Shown: positions 16,347 through 25,230 of the stretch, one piece after another
Numbering within the stretch: position 1 is the stretch's first letter
How the letters are laid out: each line of letters begins with the position of its first letter
Assembly: GCF_016616095.2 (NCBI RefSeq)
Contig: NZ_CP067089.2
Span: 2,480,001 to 2,544,000, forward strand
Direction: 5' to 3'
Source: Breznakiella homolactica
GTDB lineage: Bacteria > Spirochaetota > Spirochaetia > Treponematales > Breznakiellaceae
Length of the DNA stretch: 64,000 nucleotides
Translations under genes and position numbers: made by a program
The notes under the pieces: model-generated
Databases searched by the model: none
Told to the model about the DNA's origin: nothing
The model's input: the letters and a program-made list of their open reading frames with translations, nothing else

Positions 16347-18542
16347 CTAGAATTGAATCCCGCCGAAAAATCCCAGCCGGTGGATATTCCGGTCGTCACT
16401 CCAGTCAAAGGTATACCCTATGCGGCTGTCGGGAACCGGGGAAAGATTGCTGAGGGGCCTGATGTAATCATAGGAAACACCCACAAAGATTCCCAAATGC
16501 CGGAAGAACTTTAATCCCGCTGTCAGGCGTGCCTGGGCTATAAAGGAAGTAACCTTATCGTAGACTTTATCGCAGTCGTCGTACCGCTCATCCCTGAGGG
16601 CGCTCAGGTTTATTATGCTGCCCGACATAACATCGAGATTTACAAAAACCGGTCCCAGGGGCAGTTCAACTCCGAGGCCCGCCCGGTAGATCATAAGATT
16701 ATCCTCAATGTCCCTGTCCAAAGCTATTTTATGGTTGTCCCCGATGGGAATTTCCTGCACACCGGCGCTGAGTATTGAATATACATATTTGGAACCGGTT
16801 TTCAGCCCGACGTTCATGAACGACATATCATCGACCCATACCGACGGACTGAAGATACCGCCCTTGACGAAGTTCAGAACCCCTATAGGCACGGTCTTCT
16901 CATTTCTTGAAATATTGATCACACCCAGCTGGACACCGGCGCCGTCTTCGCCGCTTCCATTGATTACACCGGCCTGCACACCGGTAAGGCCGCCTCTCGT
17001 CCAGTTAATTACACCAGCCTGCACACCGTGGAGATCTCCGCCGGTGTAGTTGAAGGCGCCGGCGCTCTGAATACCGCGGACGTTTTTGCTGGCCCAGTTG
17101 GCCCCCGCGGCGCCCTGGACACCGGTCAGATTCCCCGAGACGATATTAAGTCCCGCTGTGCCCTGAACACCCAGAACGTCACTTTCAGCCATATTGAATC
17201 CGACGGAACCCTGCACACCGGTTAATTTTCCCGATACTTTGGTAAATCCAAGAGCGCCCTGGACACCCATCACATCGCCGTAATTCATGACATACCCGAA
17301 GCCGGCGCCGATACCGCGAAGATTGTATCCGTCGGCGGCAACGAGGCCAAGAAGGAAATTGTTTGTTACTTTGTCAATTTCCCGGCCCATCCATTTATCG
17401 GGAATAATATCAAACTGGAAAGTCTTGACCGGCTCCGGGCTGTCACTCTCATCGTCCGCCGCGTTCACGGGCTGAACCGCATTGCCTCTGGCGACAGCGG
17501 CGGTAGCGTTAATCTGGGAGAAGGTCTCCATACTCAGGGGAGTGCGCTGATCCTTGGAAAGGAAAACTTCCGACCGGTAGAACGCGTCACCCTTCTGCAG
17601 CACCAGCCTGTACAGCCCCGGTTCAAGGCCAATTTCCATGACTTTGTTGTTTGTCTTAGTGATCTCCGCCATGAGATAGTCCGAACTGTCCCGGATGGAA
17701 ATCCGTCCGGTTACATCAGCCGCTATGACCAGGCTTGCGGTGGTTTCCTTTATATCCGTAAGGACCACATCCCCGGTGCCGCTTATCTGCATATCGTAGC
17801 TGGGATGCTGCGCGCCGTGGAGGGATGTTTCGGTCTTTGCGAGGGTTTCGGTATAGGCGAAACGGTAAACCTCATTGAGGGTAACCCGGCCGTCACCCAC
17901 CATATCCGCCGCGCCCCGGAGACCGGAAACGAGGCTGTGGGTAAAATATGAACCCCGGATTGCGTCCGATTCCTGGGAAGCCTCAGTGGCGGAACTGGAT
18001 GTAAGGAAAGCGTAGCCCTCCGCGGAAATGGAATCGTCGATCATAAACGGCATGGTCTTAACACCGCCCTTTACCCGGGTGAACGCGCCGGAGGAACAGG
18101 AATCGAGAATGACGATTCTCATATCGGAGGAAAGGCTGTTGATTTTTTCCCGGAGTTCGCGGTAGGAATATTTTTGCCGGTTGAGCAGGAGCCCTTCTTC
18201 ATCGGAATGGCCCGAGTAATAGAATACGACCTCGGTCCGTTTGAACGCTCCCGCGGCTTCATTGATTTTTCCCTGGACAAGATCAATCTGGCGGTCGATT
18301 TCCCTGATTGACGGTTCAATAAGAAGCACATTGTCACTGTGCTGGATTCCGCCCATCTCACCGAAGACCTTGGAAACCGACTGGGCGTCGCTTACGGCAT
18401 ACCGGAGCATTGTACGGTCACGGCCGCCGTTGTTGGCGCCGACAAAAATGCCGAAGCGCCGGGTACTGTTCTCAACCGCTCCGAAGGCAGCGGTTGTGAC
18501 GACAAAAAAAGCAAGAAAAGCTATCGTAATAACCCGTTTCAT
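16347..18542 (-). CDS. Exported caspase-fold protease with GVQ surface repeats
   Basis: A 731-residue protein from the ATG at 18542, which follows AAAGGAG. A signal peptide ending near A-F-G-A is followed by a peptidase C14 (metacaspase-like) domain. The catalytic His is in F-Y-Y-S-G-H-S-D at about residue 112 and the catalytic Cys in I-L-D-S-C-S-S-G at about 149. A linker of about 200 residues follows. Then come eight G-V-Q or G-I-Q repeats between residues 426 and 545, six of them spaced exactly 16 apart, like the LA_2272 surface-repeat family. The C-terminal 170 residues look like beta-rich outer-membrane sequence. It is the last gene of an ECF sigma/anti-sigma operon, so surface proteolysis under stress control is a reasonable inference. 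Confidence 0.85.
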   Translation of the reverse strand: MKRVITIAFLAFFVVTTAAFGAVENSTRRFGIFVGANNGGRDRTMLRYAVSDAQSVSKVFGEMGGIQHSDNVLLIEPSIREIDRQIDLVQGKINEAAGAFKRTEVVFYYSGHSDEEGLLLNRQKYSYRELREKINSLSSDMRIVILDSCSSGAFTRVKGGVKTMPFMIDDSISAEGYAFLTSSSATEASQESDAIRGSYFTHSLVSGLRGAADMVGDGRVTLNEVYRFAYTETLAKTETSLHGAQHPSYDMQISGTGDVVLTDIKETTASLVIAADVTGRISIRDSSDYLMAEITKTNNKVMEIGLEPGLYRLVLQKGDAFYRSEVFLSKDQRTPLSMETFSQINATAAVARGNAVQPVNAADDESDSPEPVKTFQFDIIPDKWMGREIDKVTNNFLLGLVAADGYNLRGIGAGFGYVMNYGDVMGVQGALGFTKVSGKLTGVQGSVGFNMAESDVLGVQGTAGLNIVSGNLTGVQGAAGANWASKNVRGIQSAGAFNYTGGDLHGVQAGVINWTRGGLTGVQAGVINGSGEDGAGVQLGVINISRNEKTVPIGVLNFVKGGIFSPSVWVDDMSFMNVGLKTGSKYVYSILSAGVQEIPIGDNHKIALDRDIEDNLMIYRAGLGVELPLGPVFVNLDVMSGSIINLSALRDERYDDCDKVYDKVTSFIAQARLTAGLKFFRHLGIFVGVSYDYIRPLSNLSPVPDSRIGYTFDWSDDRNIHRLGFFGGIQF

Positions 18543-18544
18543 AA

Positions 18545-19285
18545 TCACTCCTTTCTCAGAACAACGGTTTTGATTTCATAATCTTTGAAAACCCTGCTGC
18601 TTTGCTCCAGAACTGTTCCGGGGTTGAGGGCCATTATTCCCGCGGAATTCATAATCTTGGTTACATTCAGAGGTTCGTCATCGATAACAAAGAAGAAAAT
18701 CTCATAATCCGGCGCGTCATCCAGGGTGTAGGCGTCCTCCAGGGCGGTACGTTTTCCGGAAACCAGCAGGGTGCTGCCTTCCATGGAATAGGGGTAATGC
18801 ATGGTAACCGCCCCCCGCCCGTCTATGGAAAAAATAACACCGTACCGGTTTCCGCTTACCATATACGCGAGCTGGATAGTATTCCCGGCGCCCAGGACCG
18901 CGTTATCCGGGAGCTTGGCGTTGTCGGTTTTTAAATACACAGTCAGCTCCGCCCCGCCCTTCATCCGGTCGGTCATGGGAACCGAAGCATCGCTCCTGAA
19001 AAGCGGCAGCATAGCGGCAAAGAGCGCCGCCGCGGCGCAGAGGCCCAAGGCAATGGGAGCAACAGCTGCGGTTCTGTATTTCTTCTTTCCGGACTTGGGA
19101 AGGGAGCTGTGTTCCGGATAGGTATTTCTGAATTCAAAATCGGAACGGCGGATATCCGCCAGCGCCTGGGACAGTCCCGCGTCGGAGTCAAGCGCGGTTT
19201 CGATCTGTTCTTTTTCCTCCGCGGTTACCTCACCGCAGTTATACCGTTCAAGCATAAGCACCGAAATGTGTGATGGCCTGTTCAT
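18545..19285 (-). CDS. Membrane anti-sigma-factor-like protein with DUF4384-like domain
   Basis: A 246-residue protein. The first 60 residues are acidic and helical and lie in the cytoplasm. A single hydrophobic span (A-P-I-A-L-G-L-C-A-A-A-A-L-F-A) is near 75-100. The outer part resembles DUF4384, with G-N-R-Y-G-V-I-F-S-I-D-G-R-G and a beta-rich layout. A one-span protein cotranslated with an ECF sigma gene (4-base overlap) is most simply an anti-sigma factor. I see no zinc-binding H-x3-C-x2-C motif, so it would be an atypical one. Its stop lies 2 bases before the caspase start. Confidence 0.65.
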   Translation of the reverse strand: MNRPSHISVLMLERYNCGEVTAEEKEQIETALDSDAGLSQALADIRRSDFEFRNTYPEHSSLPKSGKKKYRTAAVAPIALGLCAAAALFAAMLPLFRSDASVPMTDRMKGGAELTVYLKTDNAKLPDNAVLGAGNTIQLAYMVSGNRYGVIFSIDGRGAVTMHYPYSMEGSTLLVSGKRTALEDAYTLDDAPDYEIFFFVIDDEPLNVTKIMNSAGIMALNPGTVLEQSSRVFKDYEIKTVVLRKE

Positions 19286-19782
19286 AGCTCATCCCCTTCC
19301 TCAATTTTTATTCGTGCCCGCTTATGGAATGTTACCAGGCGTTTTCTGACGCCGGAAATAGACATACCCATAGCTTTTCCTATCTCATCCAATGTCATGC
19401 CATCCGCGTGGTACATAAAGCAAATGGCCCGGGTGGTTTCTGATTCGGTGCTGAGGATGTGTTCAACCAGAAGCTTCGCATCCACATGGTCATAGGACCG
19501 GTCAACACTCAACAGTATGCCTTCCCCCGCTTCATCATGACCTGTCTCACTGTGGCGCTTTTTCCAGCGCAGCCGGTTAAGGCAGGTATTGGTAGCCATG
19601 GTATACAAAAGGCTTGAAGGAAAATCATTTCTCAGGCGTTTGCTGCTTTTGATAAGCTTGAAGAAGACATCCTGCACCGCATCCAGTGCGTCCTCCTCGC
19701 TGCGAAGCATCTGCTTGCACCGCCGGTATACCATGGGGGCATATTTTTCATAGTACCGTTCAACATCAATATGTGATTCCAT
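19282..19782 (-). CDS. ECF-family RNA polymerase sigma factor
   Basis: A 166-residue sigma-70 ECF protein. Region 2 spans about 10-75 with A-L-D-A-V-Q-D-V-F-F-K-L-I. Region 4 spans about 110-160 with M-T-L-D-E-I-G-K-A-M-G-M-S and S-G-V-R-K-R-L. It directs RNA polymerase to a small regulon, most likely including its own operon with the downstream membrane protein and caspase. Its own promoter should lie within 19783-19900, which is AT-rich, but I cannot assign the motif with confidence. Confidence 0.9.
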   Translation of the reverse strand: MESHIDVERYYEKYAPMVYRRCKQMLRSEEDALDAVQDVFFKLIKSSKRLRNDFPSSLLYTMATNTCLNRLRWKKRHSETGHDEAGEGILLSVDRSYDHVDAKLLVEHILSTESETTRAICFMYHADGMTLDEIGKAMGMSISGVRKRLVTFHKRARIKIEEGDEL

Positions 19783-19957
19783 TATTCGTACCTAAAAACC
19801 GGTTTATTATGATACGTACAATAATACAACACCGGTAGTGGGATAATTTACACCGCGGGACTGATTTTTTTTGTATATATACGTTATATGAAATATATCA
19901 CGAAACAGGCGTTTTTTAAGGCTTTTCGGCGCGAAATGGGCCGGAAGCCGCCGGACC

Positions 19958-21106
19958 CTACCCCCGGAAAGATTCCGTCAGATTGCCGTTTTCTTCTATT
20001 ATAACCCTGCTTCCGTCTTCCATAATGGCGGTTATGGTGGGATTGGTGACCAGCCCGTCGAGGTGAATCAGGGACGGCGCGTCCCCGTCGTAATTGAGGC
20101 CCACGGCAAAATGGCATGTATTAAAGGCTTTTTCATCCTCCAGCATGCTGCCGGTAATCCGGGCTTTCGGGTTGAGCCCTATTCCTATTTCTCCGATATG
20201 CCTGGCGTTCCGGGCGTATACCGCGCCGGCCCCCGGGGGAAGTTTCCCCTGTTTTTCGTATTCCTGGGCGTTTTTTTCCGCCAAGGTAACGGTATTCAGC
20301 AGGGCATCCGCTTCGGTACCGCCGGATATTTCGGTTATGAAACCCCGGTCCAGGGTGCAGCGGATCGGTTCCCGGATCACAATATCCCCGTCATGGAGGC
20401 TGATGGATCCGTCAAAGGCGATTGTTCCCTGGGCGGTGCCGTTTTCCGGGCTGATAAAACTCTCCCCGGCGGGGAGATTGCCGCCGCGGCCGCCCCGGGA
20501 AAAGTCACCGTCATCGGATTTTGCTTCCCGTTTTCTGAGACCGAAACGGATATCTGTCCCCGCGGGAGCGGTGACCGTGATTTCAGCCGCCGCGTCGAGG
20601 ACTTTTTTTATGGCATCGCACTGGCGTTTCAGCAGTCCGTAATCAATGGGAACGGTCCGTATAAAGGATTCAACGGTGGTACTGGGGGACCAGAAAGCCC
20701 TGCAGGTTTTCCTGCCGTACATCTGGAGATGGAAAATATGGTCCCAGGATTCCCCGTTGTAACGGTAGGGAGCGGCAATACCTTTCCTGTCCTTTCCGAG
20801 TTTTTCCGCGCTCAGGGATATGAATACCGAAGGTTCCGCTTCGAAGGCGGCAATAACCGCGGGTTCGGCGAAATCGAGCTGGGTTTTAACCGGCTGGTAC
20901 AGAAGCACCGGATTTGCTCCGGCATCGAGGGCTGCATCGTATATGGCCTGGGAAATCCGGGAGACATCTCCCTGGGGATTGGTCACAATAAGAACCTGTT
21001 CTCCCGGCTTAACCTTGAGGGATTCATCCACTGCGATCCGCGCTGCTTCGCGGAGTTCCGGAAGCACGGCATCAATTGTCGAAAATTTCATGTTGGCGGC
21101 GTTCAT
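19958..21106 (-). CDS. M29-family aminopeptidase
   Basis: A protein of about 382 residues of the thermophilic metalloprotease (M29) family of broad aminopeptidases. Metal-ligand motifs are visible: G-G-N-L-P-A-G-E, N-A-R-H-I-G-E-I-G-I-G, C-H-F-A-V-G and S-L-I-H-L-D-G-L. The frame stays open upstream to 21286, but that extension runs through a repeat element and is not coding. I place the start at ATG 21104-21106, with ATG 21089-21091 as an alternative. Neither has a good ribosome site. The protein is cytoplasmic and trims peptides. Confidence 0.85.
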   Translation of the reverse strand: MNAANMKFSTIDAVLPELREAARIAVDESLKVKPGEQVLIVTNPQGDVSRISQAIYDAALDAGANPVLLYQPVKTQLDFAEPAVIAAFEAEPSVFISLSAEKLGKDRKGIAAPYRYNGESWDHIFHLQMYGRKTCRAFWSPSTTVESFIRTVPIDYGLLKRQCDAIKKVLDAAAEITVTAPAGTDIRFGLRKREAKSDDGDFSRGGRGGNLPAGESFISPENGTAQGTIAFDGSISLHDGDIVIREPIRCTLDRGFITEISGGTEADALLNTVTLAEKNAQEYEKQGKLPPGAGAVYARNARHIGEIGIGLNPKARITGSMLEDEKAFNTCHFAVGLNYDGDAPSLIHLDGLVTNPTITAIMEDGSRVIIEENGNLTESFRG

Positions 21107-21175
21107 ACCGAAAGTATGGCGTTCAACAGCAATGGGGTCAAGCCGGGACAGCCGCAGTGTACCGTTGGGATATGA

Positions 21176-21320
21176 GCAACGAAGCATGGATATAATGGGA
21201 CCGGGGGTCCTGCCGGGATGTATGGGGTATGGCTCCTCGTCGGCCTGCGGCCTCGAAAGTCGCTCATACCCCATACATCCCGGCACCCCGCGTTACAATC
21301 ACGACACCATGCTTCGTTGC
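21176..21320 (-). repeat. Hairpin element copy E1, short form
   Basis: An outer stem of 14 perfect pairs (21176-21189 with 21307-21320) encloses GCGGGGTG, then a perfect 21-bp inner stem (21265-21285 with 21211-21231) and CAGGACCCCCGG, as read on the minus strand. The 33-base loop (21232-21264) begins AGCGACTTTCGAGG and ends GACGAGGAGC. It lies between the M29 gene and element E2. The 122 bases between E1 and E2 show nothing I recognise. Confidence 0.8.
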
Positions 21321-21442
21321 CTTTTCTCAATGGGGCGGGGACTTTGGCTGTTCCGGTTTAGGGGGAGACGCTTGGTAAGGGGGACGTTCTGTTCAGGGCA
21401 ATGCACCTATATCGGAGTGTGATTCACCGCAACCCGGGAATC

Positions 21443-21700
21443 AGAAGTGGGGGTGGCGTAAAACCTGTTATGCAGGTTTGGAGCCAGGGGGAGCAGCCCT
21501 CTCGACAGGGCAGCACCGAGCCGGTTAAGCCTGGAATCATCCAGCCTGCAATTGTATCGCCGGGTGTCGTGTATAAAAGGGTATGAGCGACTTTCGAGGC
21601 CGCAGGCCGACACGGAGCCATACCCTTTTATACACGACAGGCCCCGCGGCACTGGTTACACATGGATGATTCCAGGTTTGTCAGACTCGGCGCTCCCCCT
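21443..21700 (+). repeat. Hairpin element copy E2, long form
   Basis: The left domain starts with AGAAGTGGGGGTGGCG and a hairpin at 21461-21479. AGGGGGAGC and GCACCGAG pair with CTCGG and GCTCCCCCT at the right end (to 21700). Inside is a variable stem (CTGGAATCATCCA with TGGATGATTCCAG). Innermost is a perfect 21-bp stem (21565-21585 with 21619-21639) whose 33-base loop nearly matches that of E1. The right end abuts the stop codon of the GGDEF gene. Confidence 0.8.
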
Positions 21701-22863
21701 CATAATGCGGGCGCCCGGTAGAAGACGATTTCCCCGACTTCCGGGGTAACGGTCTGATAGGTTTGGTCCGCCGAATCATACATGACAATGCAGTTTCTGC
21801 CGTGTTTTTTTGCTTCGTACATAGCCATATCAGCCTGATTATACAGTTCCTCCGCGGTATCCGTTGATCCGCCCCGGAGTATATACATGCCGATACTGGC
21901 GGTTATATACGGCGCTGTGGGGGAATCCTCATGGGGAATCTGAAGATCAATAATCATCTGACGTATTTTCAGCGCCAGGCGGCGGGATTCACTTAAACGG
22001 TTTTCCGTCCAGAGAATAATAAATTCCTCCCCGCCTATCCGCGCGGCAAAAATATTCTCTTCCACGGCAAGCTGGTTCAGTACCTTCCCTATGGATTTGA
22101 GCGCCTCATCTCCGCTGGTATGGCCGTAGAAATCATTGTACGATTTGAAATGGTCCACATCCATCATAATAATACAGATCGTCTGCCGCACATGCTGGCA
22201 TACGGAAGTATAAAATTTTACCGAATGGAAAAAATCACGGCGGTTGCTGAGACCGGTCAGTTCGTCGGTAATACTCGCTTCCTTAAAGCGGTTCCGCTCC
22301 TCCTCCAGCTTCTGGCCGGTGAGAATTTTGCTGATAAGCGCGTGGGCGATATTCCAGTTAAAAATAAATCCGGCAATCCCGGCAACCGAAGCGTTAACCA
22401 CATCCACGGCCCATATCTCAGGGCGTTTATATGACATGGAAAGAATACTGAAGATCAGCACCGTGACGATATTCATCACGAGATTCCGCAGGGGAGTAAA
22501 AACAAACATCAGCTGCGAACAGACAAGGAAAATCATAAAGTTGATGGCATATTGGGTACCGACATTGAGGATGCCGATATAAATGCCGAAAAACATGAGC
22601 GCGGAAAAAAAACAGAGGAACCCGGCGTACACAAGCCACGGAGGGATGTTGTTTATTTTCCGCAGCCGTGATGCGGCGATAAAAATACAGAATTCCGCCA
22701 GCATGGTTCCGGTATAAAAGAAAAATTTAACGGTATTTTTTTCTATTAATAAGGGGAAAAAAGAATACAGTCCCAGCATGATTGCCGCAACGAGGCTTAT
22801 AATCCTGAGGCTCGCAGCGTTGTGGCGCTGTATTTCCTTTTTGCAGGCCTCCAGAGAATCCAT
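21700..22863 (-). CDS. Membrane-bound diguanylate cyclase (GGDEF)
   Basis: A 387-residue protein. About six hydrophobic spans in residues 20-190 form an unnamed membrane sensor. A cytoplasmic GGDEF domain covers about 215-380, with the active motif G-G-E-E-F and the preceding D-V-D-H-F-K-S-Y-N-D. It should make cyclic di-GMP in response to an unknown signal. I see no clear RxxD product-inhibition motif just before the active site. The gene stands alone; its stop codon touches the end of element E2. Confidence 0.92.
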   Translation of the reverse strand: MDSLEACKKEIQRHNAASLRIISLVAAIMLGLYSFFPLLIEKNTVKFFFYTGTMLAEFCIFIAASRLRKINNIPPWLVYAGFLCFFSALMFFGIYIGILNVGTQYAINFMIFLVCSQLMFVFTPLRNLVMNIVTVLIFSILSMSYKRPEIWAVDVVNASVAGIAGFIFNWNIAHALISKILTGQKLEEERNRFKEASITDELTGLSNRRDFFHSVKFYTSVCQHVRQTICIIMMDVDHFKSYNDFYGHTSGDEALKSIGKVLNQLAVEENIFAARIGGEEFIILWTENRLSESRRLALKIRQMIIDLQIPHEDSPTAPYITASIGMYILRGGSTDTAEELYNQADMAMYEAKKHGRNCIVMYDSADQTYQTVTPEVGEIVFYRAPAL

Positions 22864-23022
22864 ATCGAATTTATAGTATTTCCATAAACCGTATAGCCTG
22901 ATAACAGACCTCCTCCTGGAATCAGCGTATGGATGCCGTTTTCCCGTTGCGCTATAGAAATTATATCAACGGTACCGTTAAAACCAACGTTTTAAAGAGA
23001 AAAATATGCCTTTTTACGATTT

Positions 23023-24183
23023 CTAATAGTATGTTACGAAAGATCCGGAATCCTCCGGTTTTTCATAGCGGCTGCTGATATCCCTGACGAGATCCAGGGC
23101 TTCTCCCCATTTTGAATCCATAGAGTTAATCAGGGCTATCTGGTTTCTGGCGCGGTCAAGATTGTGGCCCGGCCGGGCAATGCGGTAGTAGTGATCCCCT
23201 TCGAGGAAATCCGTCAGGAACCGCAGACCCATGATCTGGGTGATATTGCGGCCCGATTCCAGAAGCAGATCCCTTTCGCTCCGGGTCAGGAATTCCGCGG
23301 CGGCGGAAACGTACCCGTCCATGAGGGCTTCCAGGAAGCCCAGGTCGAATTCAACCTTGGAAAGATCCCGTTCGTCCTCTTCGGCCCGGGTGGTCACGGT
23401 TCTGATCAGGTCGCCCATATCGAAAAGACTCGTACCGGGCATTACCGTGTCCAGGTCCGTTACACAGAGGCCTTCGGAACTTCCGTCGTCGATGAGAATA
23501 TTGTTCATCTTTGTGTCGTTGTGGCAGATCCGTTCCGGGATGAGGCCGTCCCGGAGAGCCCGGATGAGGGCTGCCCCCCGTTCCTCATTTTCCCGCATAA
23601 ATGCGATTTCGGCTTGAACATCCTTAACGCGGTTATGCGCGTCCTTCGCGATGGCTTCGGAAAACCGGCGGTACCGCATTTCCATATTGTGGAAATCCGG
23701 GATGGTCTCATGGAGCCGGGGCCCGTCCAGATCGGCCAGCTGCTTCTGGAAGGCGCCGATGGTCGCCCCCAGGAAACGGGCTTCCTCCGGGGATTTCGCC
23801 AGTTCCAGCGTATGGGCGCCTTCAATAAAAAGATAGGTCCGCCACCACCCGCCTTCGTCGTCCCGGACCCAGGGCTTTCCGTCTTTGGAGGGAATAACCG
23901 TCAGGGTCCGACGGCTTGGGCCGGGGACTTCGGACCGGGTAAGTTTCTCCGCGATATGAGCGGTTACCCGCACAATATTGTCCATCACCTGGTCGGGATG
24001 GACAAATACGCTTTCATTGATCCGCTGGTGCAGGTACCGGACCCTGGTCCCCGCCTGATTCCACCGGGACATGAAGGTACTGTTGATATGCCCCGAGCCA
24101 TAGGGTTTTGCGGTTTCAAAATCACCGTACAGCGCGAACCGGTCCAGGATATTGTACAGCAGAGACAGCGGATCCGTACCCAT
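23023..24183 (-). CDS. nahK: N-acetylhexosamine 1-kinase (NahK-like, APH fold)
   Basis: A 386-residue kinase of the aminoglycoside-phosphotransferase fold. It follows Bifidobacterium NahK closely in layout: Y-G-S-G-H-I-N-S-T-F near residue 28, catalytic H-N-D-T-K-M-N-N-I at 221-229, metal-binding D-L-D-T-V-M-P-G at 243-250, and G-L-R-F-L-T-D-F-L-E-G-D late in the chain. NahK phosphorylates free GlcNAc or GalNAc at C1. The gene starts directly after the stop of a sugar nucleotidyltransferase gene, which would use the sugar 1-phosphate. The family call is good. Exact sugar preference is inferred. Confidence 0.8.
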   Translation of the reverse strand: MGTDPLSLLYNILDRFALYGDFETAKPYGSGHINSTFMSRWNQAGTRVRYLHQRINESVFVHPDQVMDNIVRVTAHIAEKLTRSEVPGPSRRTLTVIPSKDGKPWVRDDEGGWWRTYLFIEGAHTLELAKSPEEARFLGATIGAFQKQLADLDGPRLHETIPDFHNMEMRYRRFSEAIAKDAHNRVKDVQAEIAFMRENEERGAALIRALRDGLIPERICHNDTKMNNILIDDGSSEGLCVTDLDTVMPGTSLFDMGDLIRTVTTRAEEDERDLSKVEFDLGFLEALMDGYVSAAAEFLTRSERDLLLESGRNITQIMGLRFLTDFLEGDHYYRIARPGHNLDRARNQIALINSMDSKWGEALDLVRDISSRYEKPEDSGSFVTYY

Positions 24184-24185
24184 AC

Positions 24186-25097
24186 TCAGCTCCAGAGTTT
24201 TGCCGGGTAAATTCCCTGGCTTACGAGATCGGCGATACGTTTGATTGCCGCTTCCCGGTCTTCTTTATAGGTGACCCCAAACCAGTGAGGGTCCGCTTCC
24301 AGGGACCGGATTTTAAGAAGATTATTTTTAATGAACCAGTCCGCCGCCATGGGCAGGTAGCATTCGCTCTTCGGCTGGTCTCCGGACTCAGCCAGGAAAT
24401 CGCTGAAGTACCGTTCCATGTCAGGGAACACTTCCAGGGGGAAGCCCCAGAAATTCATGGAAACCGGCGTATCCGGAGCGAGTTCCCGCCTGCTGCCGTC
24501 CGGCGCGGTATTGAATATGCCTCCCGCTTCCCGCTCTATGGCCAAGAGTTCATTTACCGATGTGAGGTATCCGTCCCGGATTTCGCAGACTCCCCGGGCG
24601 ACACTGCCCTTGGGGCTGAGGGTTCTTTCGAGTTTATACGGTACAATGGCCCCGTCCCGGACTTCCGGCCCGGAAAGGTATGATCCAATGGCGTCAAAGG
24701 CTTCTTTTCCGTAAAAATCATCGGCATTGAGCACGGCGAAAGGCGCGTCGATGGCATCCTTGGCGCACAGCAGGGCGTGGGTCGTTCCCCAGGGTTTCGT
24801 CCGGTTTACCGCCCGGGATTTTTCCATGATTTCCGGGGGAATAAGTTTATCCAGTTCCTGGAAGGCCACTTCGCAGTTAACCGATCCCTTCATCCGGCCC
24901 AGGACAATTTCCCGGAAGTCCTTTTCAATATCCTGGCGGATAACAAAAACAACCTTGGAAAACCCCGAACGCATGGCATCGAAAACGGAGTAATCCAGGA
25001 GGACTTCCCCGTTTGTACCGATCCGGTCCATCTGCTTAAGCCCGCCGTAACGGCTGCCCATACCTGCCGCCAAAACAACCAATACTGGTCCTTTCAT
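24186..25097 (-). CDS. Sugar-1-phosphate nucleotidyltransferase
   Basis: A 303-residue nucleotidyltransferase. The signature V-V-L-A-A-G-M-G-S-R-Y-G-G-L-K-Q is at the N-terminus and A-V-L-N-A-D-D-F-Y-G is the metal-binding acidic motif. ATG at 25095-25097 is chosen because GGGGAG lies 5 bases upstream; the longer open frame to 25259 has no support. Coupled to the NahK-like kinase, it probably makes a UDP-N-acetylhexosamine from the sugar 1-phosphate, a two-step salvage route. Another hexose 1-phosphate is possible. Confidence 0.8.
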   Translation of the reverse strand: MKGPVLVVLAAGMGSRYGGLKQMDRIGTNGEVLLDYSVFDAMRSGFSKVVFVIRQDIEKDFREIVLGRMKGSVNCEVAFQELDKLIPPEIMEKSRAVNRTKPWGTTHALLCAKDAIDAPFAVLNADDFYGKEAFDAIGSYLSGPEVRDGAIVPYKLERTLSPKGSVARGVCEIRDGYLTSVNELLAIEREAGGIFNTAPDGSRRELAPDTPVSMNFWGFPLEVFPDMERYFSDFLAESGDQPKSECYLPMAADWFIKNNLLKIRSLEADPHWFGVTYKEDREAAIKRIADLVSQGIYPAKLWS

Positions 25098-25230
25098 AGC
25101 CACTCCCCTTGCATCTGTTTTACTAATGAGGGCATATAATATAAAATCATGCCCTCCATAAATTATATTATCAATAGCCGGGGAAGTAAAAAAGATGGAC
25201 AAACGTGCAAAGAGCCTATAGTATTTCTCC

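Noticed and set aside
20063..21175. A 370-codon frame opposite the M29 peptidase gene
   Set aside because: A shadow of a recognised gene, with no domain or ribosome site.
21107..21286. Sixty-codon N-terminal extension of the M29 aminopeptidase frame
   Set aside because: It runs through the stem and loop of element E1 and has no similarity to the family N-terminus.
21401..21750. Short frames with repeated G-Y-E-R-L-S-R-P-Q-A-D and similar peptides
   Set aside because: These recur only because the hairpin element recurs; stems vary without regard to codons, so they are not coding.
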